Assembly: GCA_000469685.2 (NCBI GenBank)
Contig: LS997562.1
Span: 44,210,869-44,274,868, forward strand
Length of the DNA stretch: 64,000 nucleotides
Reading direction: 5' to 3'
Source: Haemonchus contortus
Lineage: Eukaryota; Nematoda; Chromadorea; Rhabditida; Trichostrongylidae
The notes under the pieces are model-generated. The model saw nothing but the letters and a program-made list of their open reading frames with translations, searched no databases and was not told the DNA's origin. Of this stretch, positions 36,208-48,700 are shown one piece after another. Positions within the stretch are counted from its first letter, which is position 1; every line of letters starts with the position of its first letter. The translations under genes and the position numbers were made by a program.

Positions 36208-38340
36208 GTAAGTCGAAGGAACCAGTGGAGCTGTGTGGCAATGATCTCTCGCCTTCCCGTCCGAATCACCTCAACAAAAACGAGTTGGCGCTCAGCTGGA
36301 GTGTCCAGCTCATCGTCAATTACTGCAATTTTCACAACAAAACTACTATAGCTTCGTTAGAGAAGGCGTTCGCTTAGTTGTATCGATTTTCAGCTGCAGC
36401 ACACAGCAAAAGCACAGCTGCAAACTAAGTTGACTGCACATTGCTCTGCTCTTTTCGGCTTTCTTACCCTATATTTTTGCTGCCAAGGATTACTAAGCTA
36501 GGCCGGGTTAGATGGGGTGGGGGAGAAGGGCGAGCTAATCCCCATAGTCATACCGGGATGGGGTAGATTATAATTTGCCGGCAGATCCACTGCTATACAC
36601 ATGCCATTCTCTTCGTTACTGGCGGTTGATAATCATAACTTCGTTCTTTTTTCGAATTCCTGAGGTGAACTTAAATCAATGTAAAATCAATTTCGGATGA
36701 ATTTGCCATTTTTGGAAAATTTTGTCAAAATTTAGCTTTCAGAAATTTCTGTTCTACAAGGCCTACATAGCAAACCCGTTCAGGATCTCAGGTGATCTAT
36801 CGTTGACCTTCCGTTCGTTGGACTTGTGGTAACTGCTCGTAGGAAGGGGAAGGTCTTGTAGGGTTCTCCTTTCCTTTCTGTGTGAATTTGACATTTCGAT
36901 CTCAATATTGAATTAGATGAAAAATTTCGTTTGTCCTCATTGTTCTTGAAGCGAATTTAATATCGGATATTCGACTGCCACTGTACATATAACTGCTGTT
37001 TTTCAATTTTTATTTTTTAATTCACATTTATGTTTTACCTATCCGCTGTGGATTAGTCTAGAAGTCGATAACAATGTCCCTCAAAATTGAATCCTGGGAG
37101 TTAATGATGAACTTATAATAAAATGACCTTCTGATGATGACAACCTCTCTTTTTTCCACGGTCTCGGTTCTGTGGTCTTCAGATCGTTTGCATGAACGGG
37201 CGGTAACTGGTGTTACCCATTCACCTGTACATCATGCATGATTTTAAGTCGGAGTACTTGGTTTTTTTTGTTTTTTTCCCATAAGTTAAACGCTGATACC
37301 TTAATAGCTATGAAAAGTTGAAATGTTTATTAAAAACTTGTTTACCGCCCATCAGGTCTCCTACCTGGGGCTCAAGGAATCCAATCCTCATCATTATAGC
37401 GAACGAAAAGTGTCGTAGAACGGTTAGCAAGATGCGATCCCTTCCTGGAATGCGCCACACATCGACTTTAACTAGGAATCTTGTCGACAGTTGAATGAGT
37501 TTTTTGTATAAATATTTAACGAGATGTTTTTTGAATGATCAGTGCTCGCCTTTCTGAAATCGGGGCGATTGTTCTTCGAAGTATCAAGTGTACACCACTT
37601 TATATTATTCTTTTATTCAAAAATACTTTGCTAAATAATAATAATAATAACAATAATAATAATAATATAAAAAACAATAATTACTTTGCTATTACTTAAT
37701 TATTCTATTAGGTGGCAATAATATAGTTGGAAGCTGGTCTAATGATACATTTGAAGACTGCGTTCCCAAGAAAAGGGATCCGCAGATGGTGCGTGCAGGC
37801 GTTTTTATCCCCTTAGACGAATCTGGCGTCACTTAATCAACCGAGACAGAGTGAAAGGCCTGAATGGTCTAGATGGTCTTCCATCCGCGTCTGGTGTCGG
37901 CATCTCTTAACTAGGTCCGATTATTAATACGGTGAAAGATTATTTTCCGGGAGCTTATTCTGAACATTATCTTCCTTCACTCAAATCCACTTCTTGATTT
38001 CAAAGGGCTTCGATCTATTGTGATTACTGAGAAAAGGGGTTTGAATTTCTTAACCAAGGGCTCTGGCTCAGTCAGACGCCTCTGAGATTCAAAGTGAACT
38101 TTACCTGAATGGACCCTTTGATTTGATAGTTATCACTGAGCATTCTCATCTGAATTGGCTCTTTTGACGCTTCTCAAAATATTTTCACATCACTATTCAA
38201 ATAATGCATTTACCATAGGTTATCATTATTTATATCGTATTACCATATATTATACACATTTTATTTCTAGAAACCAGTAGGCAGATCGATAATTTTACGC
38301 CAGCAGATGAAAGAGATGTAATTCAAGCAGGATGAAATTA
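36208..38340. other. Intergenic, AAT microsatellite only
   Basis: An imperfect (AAT)n run occupies 37633-37680. Nothing else was recognised. Confidence 0.5.
37633..37680 (+). repeat. (AAT)n microsatellite
   Basis: An imperfect trinucleotide run with one C interruption, of the same type as the longer run at 47785-47850. Confidence 0.95.
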
Positions 38341-38344
38341 GTGG

Positions 38345-38430
38345 CGCTGTTGTCAAATGAAACTTGAACCCGACCTAGTCATGCTTTTCGAGCGGCGCGC
38401 TTTACCATTACACTATGCAGGCCTCCCATC
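38345..38430 (-). repeat. tRNA-like SINE head or tRNA pseudogene
   Basis: The minus strand has a good A box (TAGTGTAATGGTAAAGC, 38415-38399) and a B box (GGGTTCAAGTT, 38371-38361) at tRNA spacing, with an anticodon-loop-like CTCGAAA between them. The ends do not pair into an acceptor stem, so it is not a functional tRNA. It differs from the main SINE head and may define a second family. Confidence 0.45.
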
Positions 38431-38930
38431 CATTCCTGTTCTGACGCTTCATGCTGCTAAACCCACCATGGCTTGGGTACTTGCTAGAGCCGAATGAACT
38501 GTTTTTGCGCTTTGACGTTGACGCTTTGATAAGCCTCCTAGTGTTAGTGGTGGTTAATTTTGACAGAAGTTTCAGCTTCTTCATACACATTTACACAGGA
38601 AGAATTTCCAGAGTGCTAGGGTTTTTGTCTGTGAGCTGCAGCATCTCTACCAATCGCCATATGACAAGTGTCACATATCAGTCGTCGTCATGAGAGTTGC
38701 CGTTGCCGTTCGTTGCCCATTCGCTCCAGCATCGGCCCCTCCCTCCAATGGGGCCCTCATTTGACAGCGTCAAGGCGTTTAGTGCACCTGTCACTTGCCG
38801 ACGCCATAATTAACTCCATCGATGTCTGTCAGCTTTGAAGATGCCAGGCATTCGTCCGTCCCGACACACTCGTCCATGGATCGGGCATGCTCTTGCGTTG
38901 TGAGCTGTCGTGAATGAAACTGATACTCAC

Positions 38931-39058
38931 CCCCCGCCAGTACATTCCTTTTCTCTGACTCATGATCGTCGGAAGAGGAACTCTTCTTGAGCAACTGCTT
39001 TTGAGATCGCGAGTAGACTTGAACAGAACAACATCGATTTTCCTTTTCAGCCTCTCCT
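38931..39058 (-). CDS. Candidate internal exon, unknown protein
   Basis: The minus strand shows an acceptor CCTTATAG before 39058, an open frame of 42 codons and a consensus donor GTGAGTAT from 38930. The peptide is hydrophilic: GEAEKENRCCSVQVYSR, then KKSSSSDDHESEK. Its Cys-Cys and phospho-acceptor-like serine cluster suggest a cytosolic tail or linker. Entry phase is 2 and exit phase 1. Neither neighbouring exon was found, so the gene is unidentified. A second open frame overlaps it (38829-39089) but reads less like protein. Confidence 0.4.
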
Positions 39059-39830
39059 CTATAAGGAGTTTTCCTATCAAATTATTCATTTGAGTACTAT
39101 CACTCTTCTACAAATTCTACAAGTGATTTCCTCTTGTTTCCTGCTAGCTCTGACTCATGAATCCCTTTGAAAAAGAAGTTTTTTTTTCAATCGCTATGGT
39201 TTTCGACAACAGAAATGTTTACTTTCATAGGACTAGGCAAAAATTTGTTCGTAAAACATCGTTCTTCCATTAAAATTGATTCATCCTTTTTTGAGCGTTT
39301 AGAAATTCTTTGATCATGTTAATTATTAAAAATAAGAATACCTACAGATTCCAGTAGCCACCGAGTTCTACAGGTGCCAAGGAATCGTAAAATTTCATGC
39401 CATACAGCAGTAATTTTTATTCAGCCACTTAATCATAGGCCAATTGCTCTTGCCCACGCGCCATGCACCCATTTCTCATTCCGTATTGTGGGGACTAGTG
39501 GATTTCTAAAAAGTTACGTACACACGTATGTACATAGCTGTGGATACTTGTGAGAGATCCCAAATGCTTTTTCCCCATTGTAGTGACTCACACGTTGTTA
39601 TGATCAAACCGGATTCCATCTCAATCAACTCAATCATTAATAATAATCAATAAAGGCGTTAGAAATCAAAATATTCAATATGAGAAGGCTTTAATATGAT
39701 AACATTGAATGAGATAAAGCTATAAATCATCATTTTCCTATGTGAAGGTGGACATTAATAGTGGGATCTGGCTAAAATGGCGGATTTGCGAGTAAATCGA
39801 AGTTCAAGGTCTTGTCTGCAGGCTGGCCTT

Positions 39831-39931
39831 AAGCACTTCCAATCACCGTCACGCTTTATACCACAGCAAAGGCAGGGTAAGTCGTGCCCTTGCATGCTGT
39901 TCTAAGCTGTGACAGTGATTGGAAGTGTTCT
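39831..39931. repeat. Long foldback hairpin (about 100 bp)
   Basis: The left arm from 39834 (CACTTCCAATCACCGTCAC) pairs with the right arm ending at 39927 (GTGACAGTGATTGGAAGTG) with one mismatch. Pairing continues inward through CTT/AAG and ACAGCA/TGCTGT to a GGG/CCC-capped loop. This makes a stem of more than 35 pairs. It could be a foldback transposon, a source of small RNA, or a pre-miRNA, though its stem is longer than most. Confidence 0.65.
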
Positions 39932-40059
39932 ATCTTTCCATGACCTCAACTTGGTCTCCTCATTCAAAGAGCATATAGTAGGGTACATCTAACAGTAGCG
40001 AAATTTTAGAAGGAACATAAACTCACACCGTGATCTCAAATTAATTCATTCAACATTCA

Positions 40060-40180
40060 AGGATCTAGTAGTTGTTTTTTGTCAACTTCTAGGTCAATTA
40101 TGTAGTAGCATGAAGCCTAAGTGGGATTACTGTAAGGGTTCGAACCCTGTGTTGAATTTCTTACTTTTAAGCACTTTTGG
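40060..40180 (+). repeat. SINE fragment with intact B box
   Basis: GGGTTCGAACCCTG near 40137-40150 is a perfect pol III B box. Only weak A-box-like sequence lies upstream, and no SINE body follows. Confidence 0.3.
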
Positions 40181-40476
40181 AATCGCCCCCCTACGCATGA
40201 AGCCGTCCCTGTTCACAGCGATTTTTACTTGCTGATTGTACCAGTTCTTCAATCACTTGCTTTCCTAGTTTTTTGAGCCGCATATTTGCATTTGGTTGCT
40301 GGTTTCCATGGAATCTTGATTTTCAATGCATGTTTTCTTCCTGTACAGCTGTGTTTCCATGCTGGGAATGTCACGTGATCCTCCTAGGAGCTGATTATTA
40401 GGGATTCGTTGTTAGGCGGCTGAAAGTGCATACTACTTGGTGTTATGCAATCCGTATTATCGACCCAGTAAAATCC

Positions 40477-40959
40477 CTAAACATTCCCTTCACTTCCCAC
40501 GGTTTGTCTATGGTTCAGTACCGAAAGTTGCTTTGTAGAGCCCAATGACTGAATTTCTCTAACGGAATCATTCTCACCTCTATCCTTCACTTCAGTCCAT
40601 TGCATGGTGACCATTCGATTTCCGCAGGTTGCAGTTTCCGTTCGAGACCCTATCATTTGCGCTTCGACGATTTCGTATAGTCGCCATTCGTGTGTTGGGT
40701 CAAACCTGCGGCTGCATATAGGGCAGCCAGTGATATAGCCCGCTTGGTTGGTCCCTTCAGTGCAGCAGCATGCGATCAGCGACGAGTTCCGGAAAGGGTA
40801 CAATGTGGGGGTGTAGCATGGATTCAGCAACCGGGTCTTTGACTTTAATCCCCGACGAATCGCTTTTGCCCTAAAAGTAGATCCTCGCGGTCCTCGACAC
40901 GCCATTGACACACCAGTTGGGCGCCCTTTCCCATCTCCTTGGCGCCGAACGCCGACCAT
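40477..40959 (-). CDS. Cys-rich 160-residue ORF, unidentified
   Basis: This is the longest ORF of the window. It starts ATG at 40959 in a good context (GTGAAAAATGG), 9 nt after a possible trans-splice acceptor GGGCAG. The middle has a cluster of cysteines (IACCCTEG, then GCPICSRRF) followed by DPTHEWRLYEIVEAQ. An internal acceptor TTTTAG before 40870 and a donor GTGAGA at 40577 could instead define an exon 40578-40870 in the same frame. The CPIC and CCC spacing resembles a small metal-binding or disulphide module, but I recognise no family. No AATAAA follows closely. It may be a real small gene, one exon of a larger gene, or chance in a GC-richer patch. Confidence 0.3.
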   Translation of the reverse strand: MVGVRRQGDGKGRPTGVSMACRGPRGSTFRAKAIRRGLKSKTRLLNPCYTPTLYPFRNSSLIACCCTEGTNQAGYITGCPICSRRFDPTHEWRLYEIVEAQMIGSRTETATCGNRMVTMQWTEVKDRGENDSVREIQSLGSTKQLSVLNHRQTVGSEGNV

Positions 40960-42777
40960 TTTTCACCACTGCCCTCTCCGAATCGGTTTCGTTTTGGGAA
41001 CAAGCTCCTCAGACCTTTTAATGAATTGCAGTTGGTTTACCTCCTTTATACTAACTTTCACATCAATAATTGAATCCTTTTATATGAGTAAGTATAATGC
41101 TTAATTTCAATGCTTAGCTCTTATTTTGTATTAAATCTCGTGCTCTTGGGGATAGTTCTCCTCCTACTTTTAGAATAATTTATTCATAGGGTCTCCACGG
41201 TTCAGATTAATTGCTCGCTGGTACAGAGCGTTAAATTTATTTTCCGTAGAATACATTGAGAATCAGGATCAGTGAGGATTAATACTGAGAAGTAAATAAA
41301 TAAATAAATATATATAGTGATAGCAAAAATAAAGCAGAAAAAAGTCCGCCAAAGCAACCAGAAGGGTAACTTCGGAAACATGGGATATTTTAGACCACAG
41401 TTGGTTTTCACTAGTCATCGCAGTGCAAAACATGTCTATCGATGGCTTCGCTCATCTAAAACAAGCGGAATCAACAAGTATTGTTTTTCGTTTTTCCAAA
41501 TTAACTTACGCTCTTTTCAAACTCTGTTCCCGGAGGGGAATAATTAGGTAAAGGAGGAGGAAGGGAGAAGGAGTTCGATCTTGTTTTCTTCTGTACGGTT
41601 GAGGTGCTCCTGTTGTTATTTATTGCGCTTTTGATTTCAGAATTAATTTTGCATGTCGGGTATTCATTTTCGGACTTTACAATGACTAGGACATGATTGT
41701 TTGAAAATGGAATCGATTTCAAAAAAATTGTTGTTTCCATTATATACATATATGAACATACTCTGATGACCATTTGGTGAGATGAGCTCATGTCTTAGCT
41801 GTGAAAAAACAAAGCAGAACGAAAATCAATTGGAACGGTTCCCACCCGTCTGATGATCGGTGTTTTTTAGTTGGTAGAAGTACCCAAGTCTCGGACATGA
41901 TGGTGCCTTTTGAAGTACCTTGTTGCGCAAGCAACAGACACCTCAGCCTGCTGAGTAAGTCAGCGACCTGTCATCCATACCAATACTATATTTCTTGAAA
42001 ATCCTCTCAATTAGTCAGTTTTTATAGAATTTAACTTACTGACGGTCAAAACATTCTAGAAACGCATTTGAAAATCGTTCTGACTGACTGATCAAACTCT
42101 CGAGTCTATCGGTGCAGTTGTACAATCGTCCACACAATTCGCAAAAAGCTTTTTCTTGATGTTTTATTTTCTGGGAACTGTTCGATAAAGTTAATTAGAA
42201 TTGAAAGGTGGCCTTGCTTCGAAAATATCTATATTTACAGTATTACCCAATCTTAGTTGGCTTTTGTTTCTTGAACAGAGTTCAAATCCACTATCAATTC
42301 GTAATCCGTCTTGATAAAGACCACATAGATGCACTATGTTCCACTTCTGACAATGAGTTACGTGCAGAACCCAAAAGACATTCTTGAGCATTCTGGCTCA
42401 TAAAAAAATCCTCGCGTCGTCCAGTGATAAGGGCAGTGCTTCAGATTTCCAGAAACTTCTAGGGCCATGTGATCGACTGAAGAGAGAGAAAAAGCCAACT
42501 GAGAAGTAGAGGAGTCGAGTTTCTGAAAGGCTCCTCACCTTCAGACCTCGACACGATCTCCGCTACTAATGATGGAATTTTTTTTCGAAATGTGTATCGT
42601 GTCTGTGATTGACGTAGGGTTGGTGTTGCCAGAATTGAAATTTTTTCAGTTTTTCGTAACTGTAGCCGTCTCCTCCTACTTTTACCCCCCTTTTCTCTCA
42701 GCTTATCCGCTTGCTTACCCAATCGTCAGGGCGAAGCAATCTTTGACGAGAGTTTTTTCGTTTCGATTTACTTCCAG
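40960..42777. other. Intergenic or 5' intronic DNA, no exon found
   Basis: TM1/TM2 exons of the tetraspanin-like gene were sought here and not found. AAAT-rich runs occur at 41296-41315. Confidence 0.4.
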
Positions 42778-45700
42778 CGCTAAAGTGGCAATTATTGCGG
42801 GTCCGGTGGCGACAGTTGTGATTTTCAACGCAATTTCAGCTCATAATGCATTAGTGACCACAGCCGATGAAATTCATTCGAAATGCATAGCGCTGGGCCA
42901 GGTACGGAGGGGACCTGAGAGGGAACACTGCACCTGTTTCCTAAAAAAAAATAGAAATTTCAGTATTTTTAATTTGTATTTATTTTCTTAACATTTTGGC
43001 TCTTTTATTGATTGTAGCACTTGGGGAGTGATTCAGGTAAACAAGTAAACGAAGGAACACGCAAATGTTTTTACATTTCGGGAAATTTATTTTTTTGGAA
43101 CTCGTCTACCTTCAGAGATTCATGCAGTCTGTTAGTTCGTCCTTACTCGGTTCACATATCAGCTATTTGTTAATTTGAAAATTTATAAATTGAAAAATGC
43201 GCAAGGTAAGCAAAGCAAATGCATATTTTGACTGTGATAGAAAAATTGCTAATCAACATGGTCTGAAGAAATGTCATTAACAAGTTGTATGGCCGTGATT
43301 GAATGTTGTATCAACTATGAATTAATATTCCTGCGACATCCGGAACATGCTATTTAGCCGGACCGGCTGGCATAATCTTCTGGGAGCTTTTGGAGATTTC
43401 ATATAGTAAACCTGTCATTTACGTGCCGAGGGTCCGATTTCCATTCGTACTTAGTCTGGTCCTTGACCTTGCCCACCTCTGACATCCATCCAATCCTATC
43501 AGGAGATGGAATGGTACTGTATTGAGCTCTACAAATATTTTCCACTTCTTACCTTTCTTTCTATATTATTTCACTTTTCTTTTTGTCATTTTCCCTTGAG
43601 CTTATGATCGGTGAAACGATATTTCCTTTTGTAAATGAATGACTACCACATAAAGGTTTCGACTACTCTCCCGAATGACCCCTTTGTGTAAGACTCATTC
43701 GAAGGTGTAACCGGAAAAGAATTTTTGAAAAATCTCTTATTCATGGGCTCGTATGATATAAGCCCAGCACCGGGGTGACCACCATTCGAAAATCTCATTT
43801 AGAATGAATGAGTTCGGGTGAGAGTTGGACAGGTGGCTAAATTTAATAGCTTTGATCCTGAAAATCAGGTAATATCCCTTTGTGTTTTTTAAATTCTTCC
43901 AATGGGTCACAATAAAATGTTGTTTTTTGTAACGAGAATTTACAGTTTTACGATAATTTTTTATGATAATATTATAATTGGATATATGCAGTAGTTATTC
44001 ATAATCTGATAGTTTTTTTGCTCATATTTTCATTACTGAATCTCTGGTCACTCCTGCCCAGCAATGAAATATATGTATTGTGGGTGATACAAAACAGTTA
44101 AACGTGTTCGCAGTTTTTTTTTCTTCGGGACCCACCATTTTACCGGGTGCATCTGTCAAAGTTGACCTGAATCCTTGAAAATTTCGAAAGTTTCGAAGGG
44201 GTGTACTTATTCAGTGGTAGCAATTGGGGCCCATTTGCTTTTTCCAGAAGGACGTAGGATTAAGAGAGTCTGTTTAGATGCTGGAGGTTTAATGAGTGCA
44301 TTTCATTTATTCTTTCTTTCTTCAATTGTTCAACTATTATTATCTTAGGGGATTATTCCTATTCTTTCCCCCTTAGTTCAGTAACTTCATGAGCTTCTGG
44401 ACCCAGAATCGGTCCAGAATGTTCGGCCTCGATATTCGACTCCCTCCTTATACTCAGGAAAGTTACCCAAAAAAAACAGGAGGGATAAGGACCAGAGGGA
44501 AAAAAGGGATGGCATCGGAACATTAACACCTCCGCTTCTCTTTCCACCATCGTTTTTCACCTGGCCAACCAAGTAGTCGTCTCCACGGCCTTGAAATGAG
44601 TTTTCTTGTCGAAGAGGCCGACCTTCTTGAAAATTGACTATTCCTTAACGTAATATTTTCTTCTCTTAAATATCTACCTTAAAAAAGGAATCTCCTCACC
44701 TTGAATTTCAAACTTACCTTCCTCACAAAGTACTCAAACCTAACGCTTTTGACGATAATATGTGTTTAATTCAATAATACTAGTAACTTACTTATATATG
44801 CCCCAAATTCACAGATATCAGGAGCAAGTACGTAGCTGTTCATTGCCCTGCATGTCCTTCTTCAGAGCTCTTCAGAATATGCCTAATAGGAATTTCCTAA
44901 GAGAGGTCTCAGAAGGAAAATGCACCTATTAGAAATAGCTGGTTTTGACACCCAGAATCCTTTTTAAGTTAACACATAATGAACAGTGAATAAATAAATA
45001 AATGAATATATAAATTCTCCCTACAGGACTTCCCTCAGGAAATTTCGAATGCGAATTTTGGAGAATTTTTCAAATGGTTTCATAATTATGCAAAGAAGTA
45101 TATACTAGCAAAAATTCCATGTGAAGTAGCCTATCAGCGTATCTAATTAACGTAATGGCCTTTGAACATTCTGTCGAGGAACAGTTGTCGTATGAAATGA
45201 TGCTTGTGGAACGACGTACACGAAACATACGTTGAATGTTGCTATAGTTTACAACATGTCGACAATTTTTCGTGTATTTCCGACTGAGAACTTCCTGACG
45301 TTAATTTGTCACAACACGGTCATTCGTCATAGGACCCACGCCCCAAGTTCTCGATTGTTTAGCCTTTACATTTCATCTCTGGAAGCTTATACATGGCATC
45401 CCCAAATGAGGAATTCAAAGGCTGAGCAACGGAGAACTTGAAGATGGGTCTTAGTACGCCAATAGGGGCCCATTAAGAGAAAAAGGCTCATGAAAAAAGC
45501 GGTGCCCCCAAGGAACGGTTCAGTTATGCTTAGATTGTTCTCAGAAGAGATAGTTGTGCAGCGCATCAGCTTCGCACTGAAGGACTTTGTAGTTTTCTTA
45601 CAGATGGAAAGGGAGGCGGGCAAACAAGCCCACTGTCCCAGTCGTATATCCTGACTTTTGAACTCTTGTATTTTTCTATTTTTTCGAGGCCTTTTCCTTT

Positions 45701-48700
45701 TTATGAAAAAGTAAGCCCACTTTGGGTTGGTATCTCATACTTGTGCTGATTATTTCGGTGCTAAGACATAGGAGACGGTGGGCAGGCTGTCTGTCTGCTC
45801 CCGCCTGCGCTCTCTAGAAAGTTTGTCTCTCAAAAAATGGACCCCGGCTACCTTGAGCCCTTACCCAGCTTAACAACGGTCAAAGAATGCTGTTTCGAAG
45901 CAATGATCCCATACAGCACAACGTCATTTCCCTATTCGAGCCCAAATGTGCAATCTTATGGTCTGTTGCGGATTGCTGGATCAATACATAAGTAATTTCC
46001 CTCTTTCCTATAGAGTTTTTGTTCGCTGCCATCGATTTCCTTTTGCCAGAGCCATGTTCTCAGAAGGTTTCTGTCTTGGTCCAAATCTTCCCAATGTTCT
46101 GACTTTTTTCTGGTTGAGTGGACTTGTCATTTCGTCGCTATTGTGCTGCTGTCACACAGAAGCGTATTGTTGCATCTCTTTGCCAGAGTAGACGGGATTT
46201 CCTCCTATTTCCGGGAAAAAACGACTCGAATAACAACTTGTAGATGTGATTCCAGCATCAGTAATCTTCTTTTTGTTGAACATGTGGTTGTGATACTTTT
46301 ACGTCCGAAAGTTTATTCAAAGCTACAGTTCACGATAATCTTGATATCTATCTTAATCAAGTGAAATAATGGAAGCCATGGTGTAGAATAGTGCAAGGAT
46401 GGAGAAGGAACTGCGAAAATTGTTGGGTTTCAGAAAAATCTAGGACTCCAAAATCCTAGCAAGAAAGGGGGTTGTACGAGATTGCCGTCTGGGTGTCTCT
46501 CATATAAGCATACTATTCCTCTTGTCCTGTGAATAGTGCATTATTTATAAGACTGACATTATACGGTCACTTTGAGTTTCTGCGTCGGTAAACGGGTTTT
46601 GGAGACCTTATTACGTCCTGACGGGGCTTTTGGGCCTTACAGCGGCCCATGTTCTACTCTTAGGGGCCACAGATTTGTTCTAACAAGCAATCCCAGAAAT
46701 CATTCTCAACATGAACTGTACCATTAATCAGTCATGTGCATTATGACGGTCGACCATCATTGCTCAGCCTCACCTTCTACCAAGAGACCTATTGCGACTT
46801 TCGGTTGTTCTTCGTATATCATTCCAACCCTCCTTTCCATTACCTACTGGGTAAATTGTTATTTACGTTAGCGTTCTACCAAAAATGCATAATATATGAG
46901 GTGGACTACGCTACAAGAGAAAAGCGCCGCCTATGGACAGCTTCAGGGCTTGTCTCTTGGAGCTGAAACTAATTTTTTGAGCGTGAGGCACTCCCTTACC
47001 TGAGCGGACAGTTTGAGATCTATAAGATTGGATCGACCCAATCAGTATAAGTGGGAAAACTGGTGCTATCATCACTGAATAGCGCTGTGGACTGTCTTGA
47101 ATGAGTTGGCGTAAGCAGAGCCTTCGAGATTTTTCCTGTCTGATTCTCCGATCTATTCGTTTCCGCTTGGATCGTTCAGTCCAGCTACCCAGTTGTACGC
47201 AATACAGGGGGATCCTGAATGAATAATTGGCTAGTTTTTTCGCTCTTCAGCATAGCGCAACCAATGCCAAACTTCTTTCTATTGGGAGGACATAATTGCT
47301 GAAACGCTTGTGTCCGAGCGGGCTTAAACATGGCGTCGCAAATTATATCGCACCGGTCTCTGTTGTGCAACCCATTTCCTCAGACTCGACTTATAAAAGG
47401 AGGAAGAGGGTCGGAAGGTTGCTCCTGGTCGTCTTGTTGCGTGCAGGAGCCTAAGTTGCAAAGGAACGTGGGGAAAAGCCGAGCTATCGGCATGATAGTA
47501 CGCAGTCGTGCTCATGCCATTAGAACTTCCACAGGAACAATAAACTTGAGAGAACAAGAACAATAATTTTACAGAATGTAATTTTATACTTACAAATGTG
47601 TAAGAATCACTTTTCCTTCTTATAGAATGGGGAAAAACTCAGTGGGAGTCGGGCTTTTTCTCCTTCCTACTCCAATTGTCTTACACTCCTGTTCACCCCT
47701 AATTGCAATGTGTTGTGTGCGCCAGTTAATGGCTAGCTAATAGTCTTGTGTAATATTTTGCACTATAGGGGTGTAGTTCAAATGGATAATAAATAATAAT
47801 AGTAATAATAATAATACTAATAATAACAATAATAATAACAATGATAATGAAGTAACACCATGATACGTGCCCAAATTATGCTGATTTTGTTAACAGTTTT
47901 ACCACTCTAATATTCCCCACCCTCTATCCTCGATGCTAGAGCTAGGAGACTTGCACCGCTCTATGTCCAGGCGCAGTAGTAGCAAATTATGTAAGACCAG
48001 TCGAGCCATCCATGGATTTGGAGTCAATTCATGGGTCCCAAACTCGTCTGAGAGGTGAAAGCACCAACTTTGCCTCCGCAATTCATTTTTTAGATCACAT
48101 GCACATTCATAACATCACCGCGGTTATGAGTGGAAGTCGACTTTGGGGCGTATCCTGAAGGCAGGATTGGTTGACATCAAAAATTGCATCTTTACTATAA
48201 CATATTACCATTGATACTTTGTTCTGCGAGCGATGAAAAAGAGACTATAAATGGACCACCGCTTATACAGCGAGCATAAGCTTGGACGCTATCTGCCGTG
48301 AGTTGGTGCACATTCAATTGCCTTTGGAAATTTGGTTACAAGCCAAATGCATGGCGTATCCCAAGCTGCTCTAAAGACTATTGAAAGCGATTTTTGCCCT
48401 TATTTCTCAGGGGAGAATTTGCGAGTGGCTTCCCGGAGTTCGCTTAGCGTGAGTCATGGGCACCATGATTAAATTAATAATTGATGTGGATTGCTTGACG
48501 GGGCAGGCGTAACGGGAGGGAGGGAGTAAAACGGGAGGCTTAAATGGTAGTGGTGCTGGTTAGTAGTAGTTGGTTAGATTGATCTATTATTGGCTGACAG
48601 ATCTTGTGACTTTCATTTTTACTATTCCCAAAAAGGGTAAGAGAACTTTTTTTGCTCTTTTCTTCAGTCTGAATTGCAAATGTCTTGTCAGGGGAGAAGG

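Noticed and set aside
38345..38430. Functional tRNA gene
   Set aside because: The A and B boxes are good, but the two ends do not pair into an acceptor stem, so I treated it as a SINE head or pseudogene.
43018..43036. 19-nt exon-like segment between TTGTAG and GTAAAC after the first tetraspanin exon
   Set aside because: It would leave phase 1, while the next supported exon (45027) must enter in phase 0. Direct joining of 42901 to 45027 is in frame, so I left it out.
45232..45623. ORFs on both strands next to the tetraspanin exons
   Set aside because: They lie in introns, lack splice signals and disagree with the phase of the supported exons.
47185..47566. Minus-strand ORFs with an upstream CTCTCAAG acceptor-like site
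   Set aside because: The frames change between them, the start is uncertain and no domain is visible. It lies in the tetraspanin intron and could be a decayed insertion.
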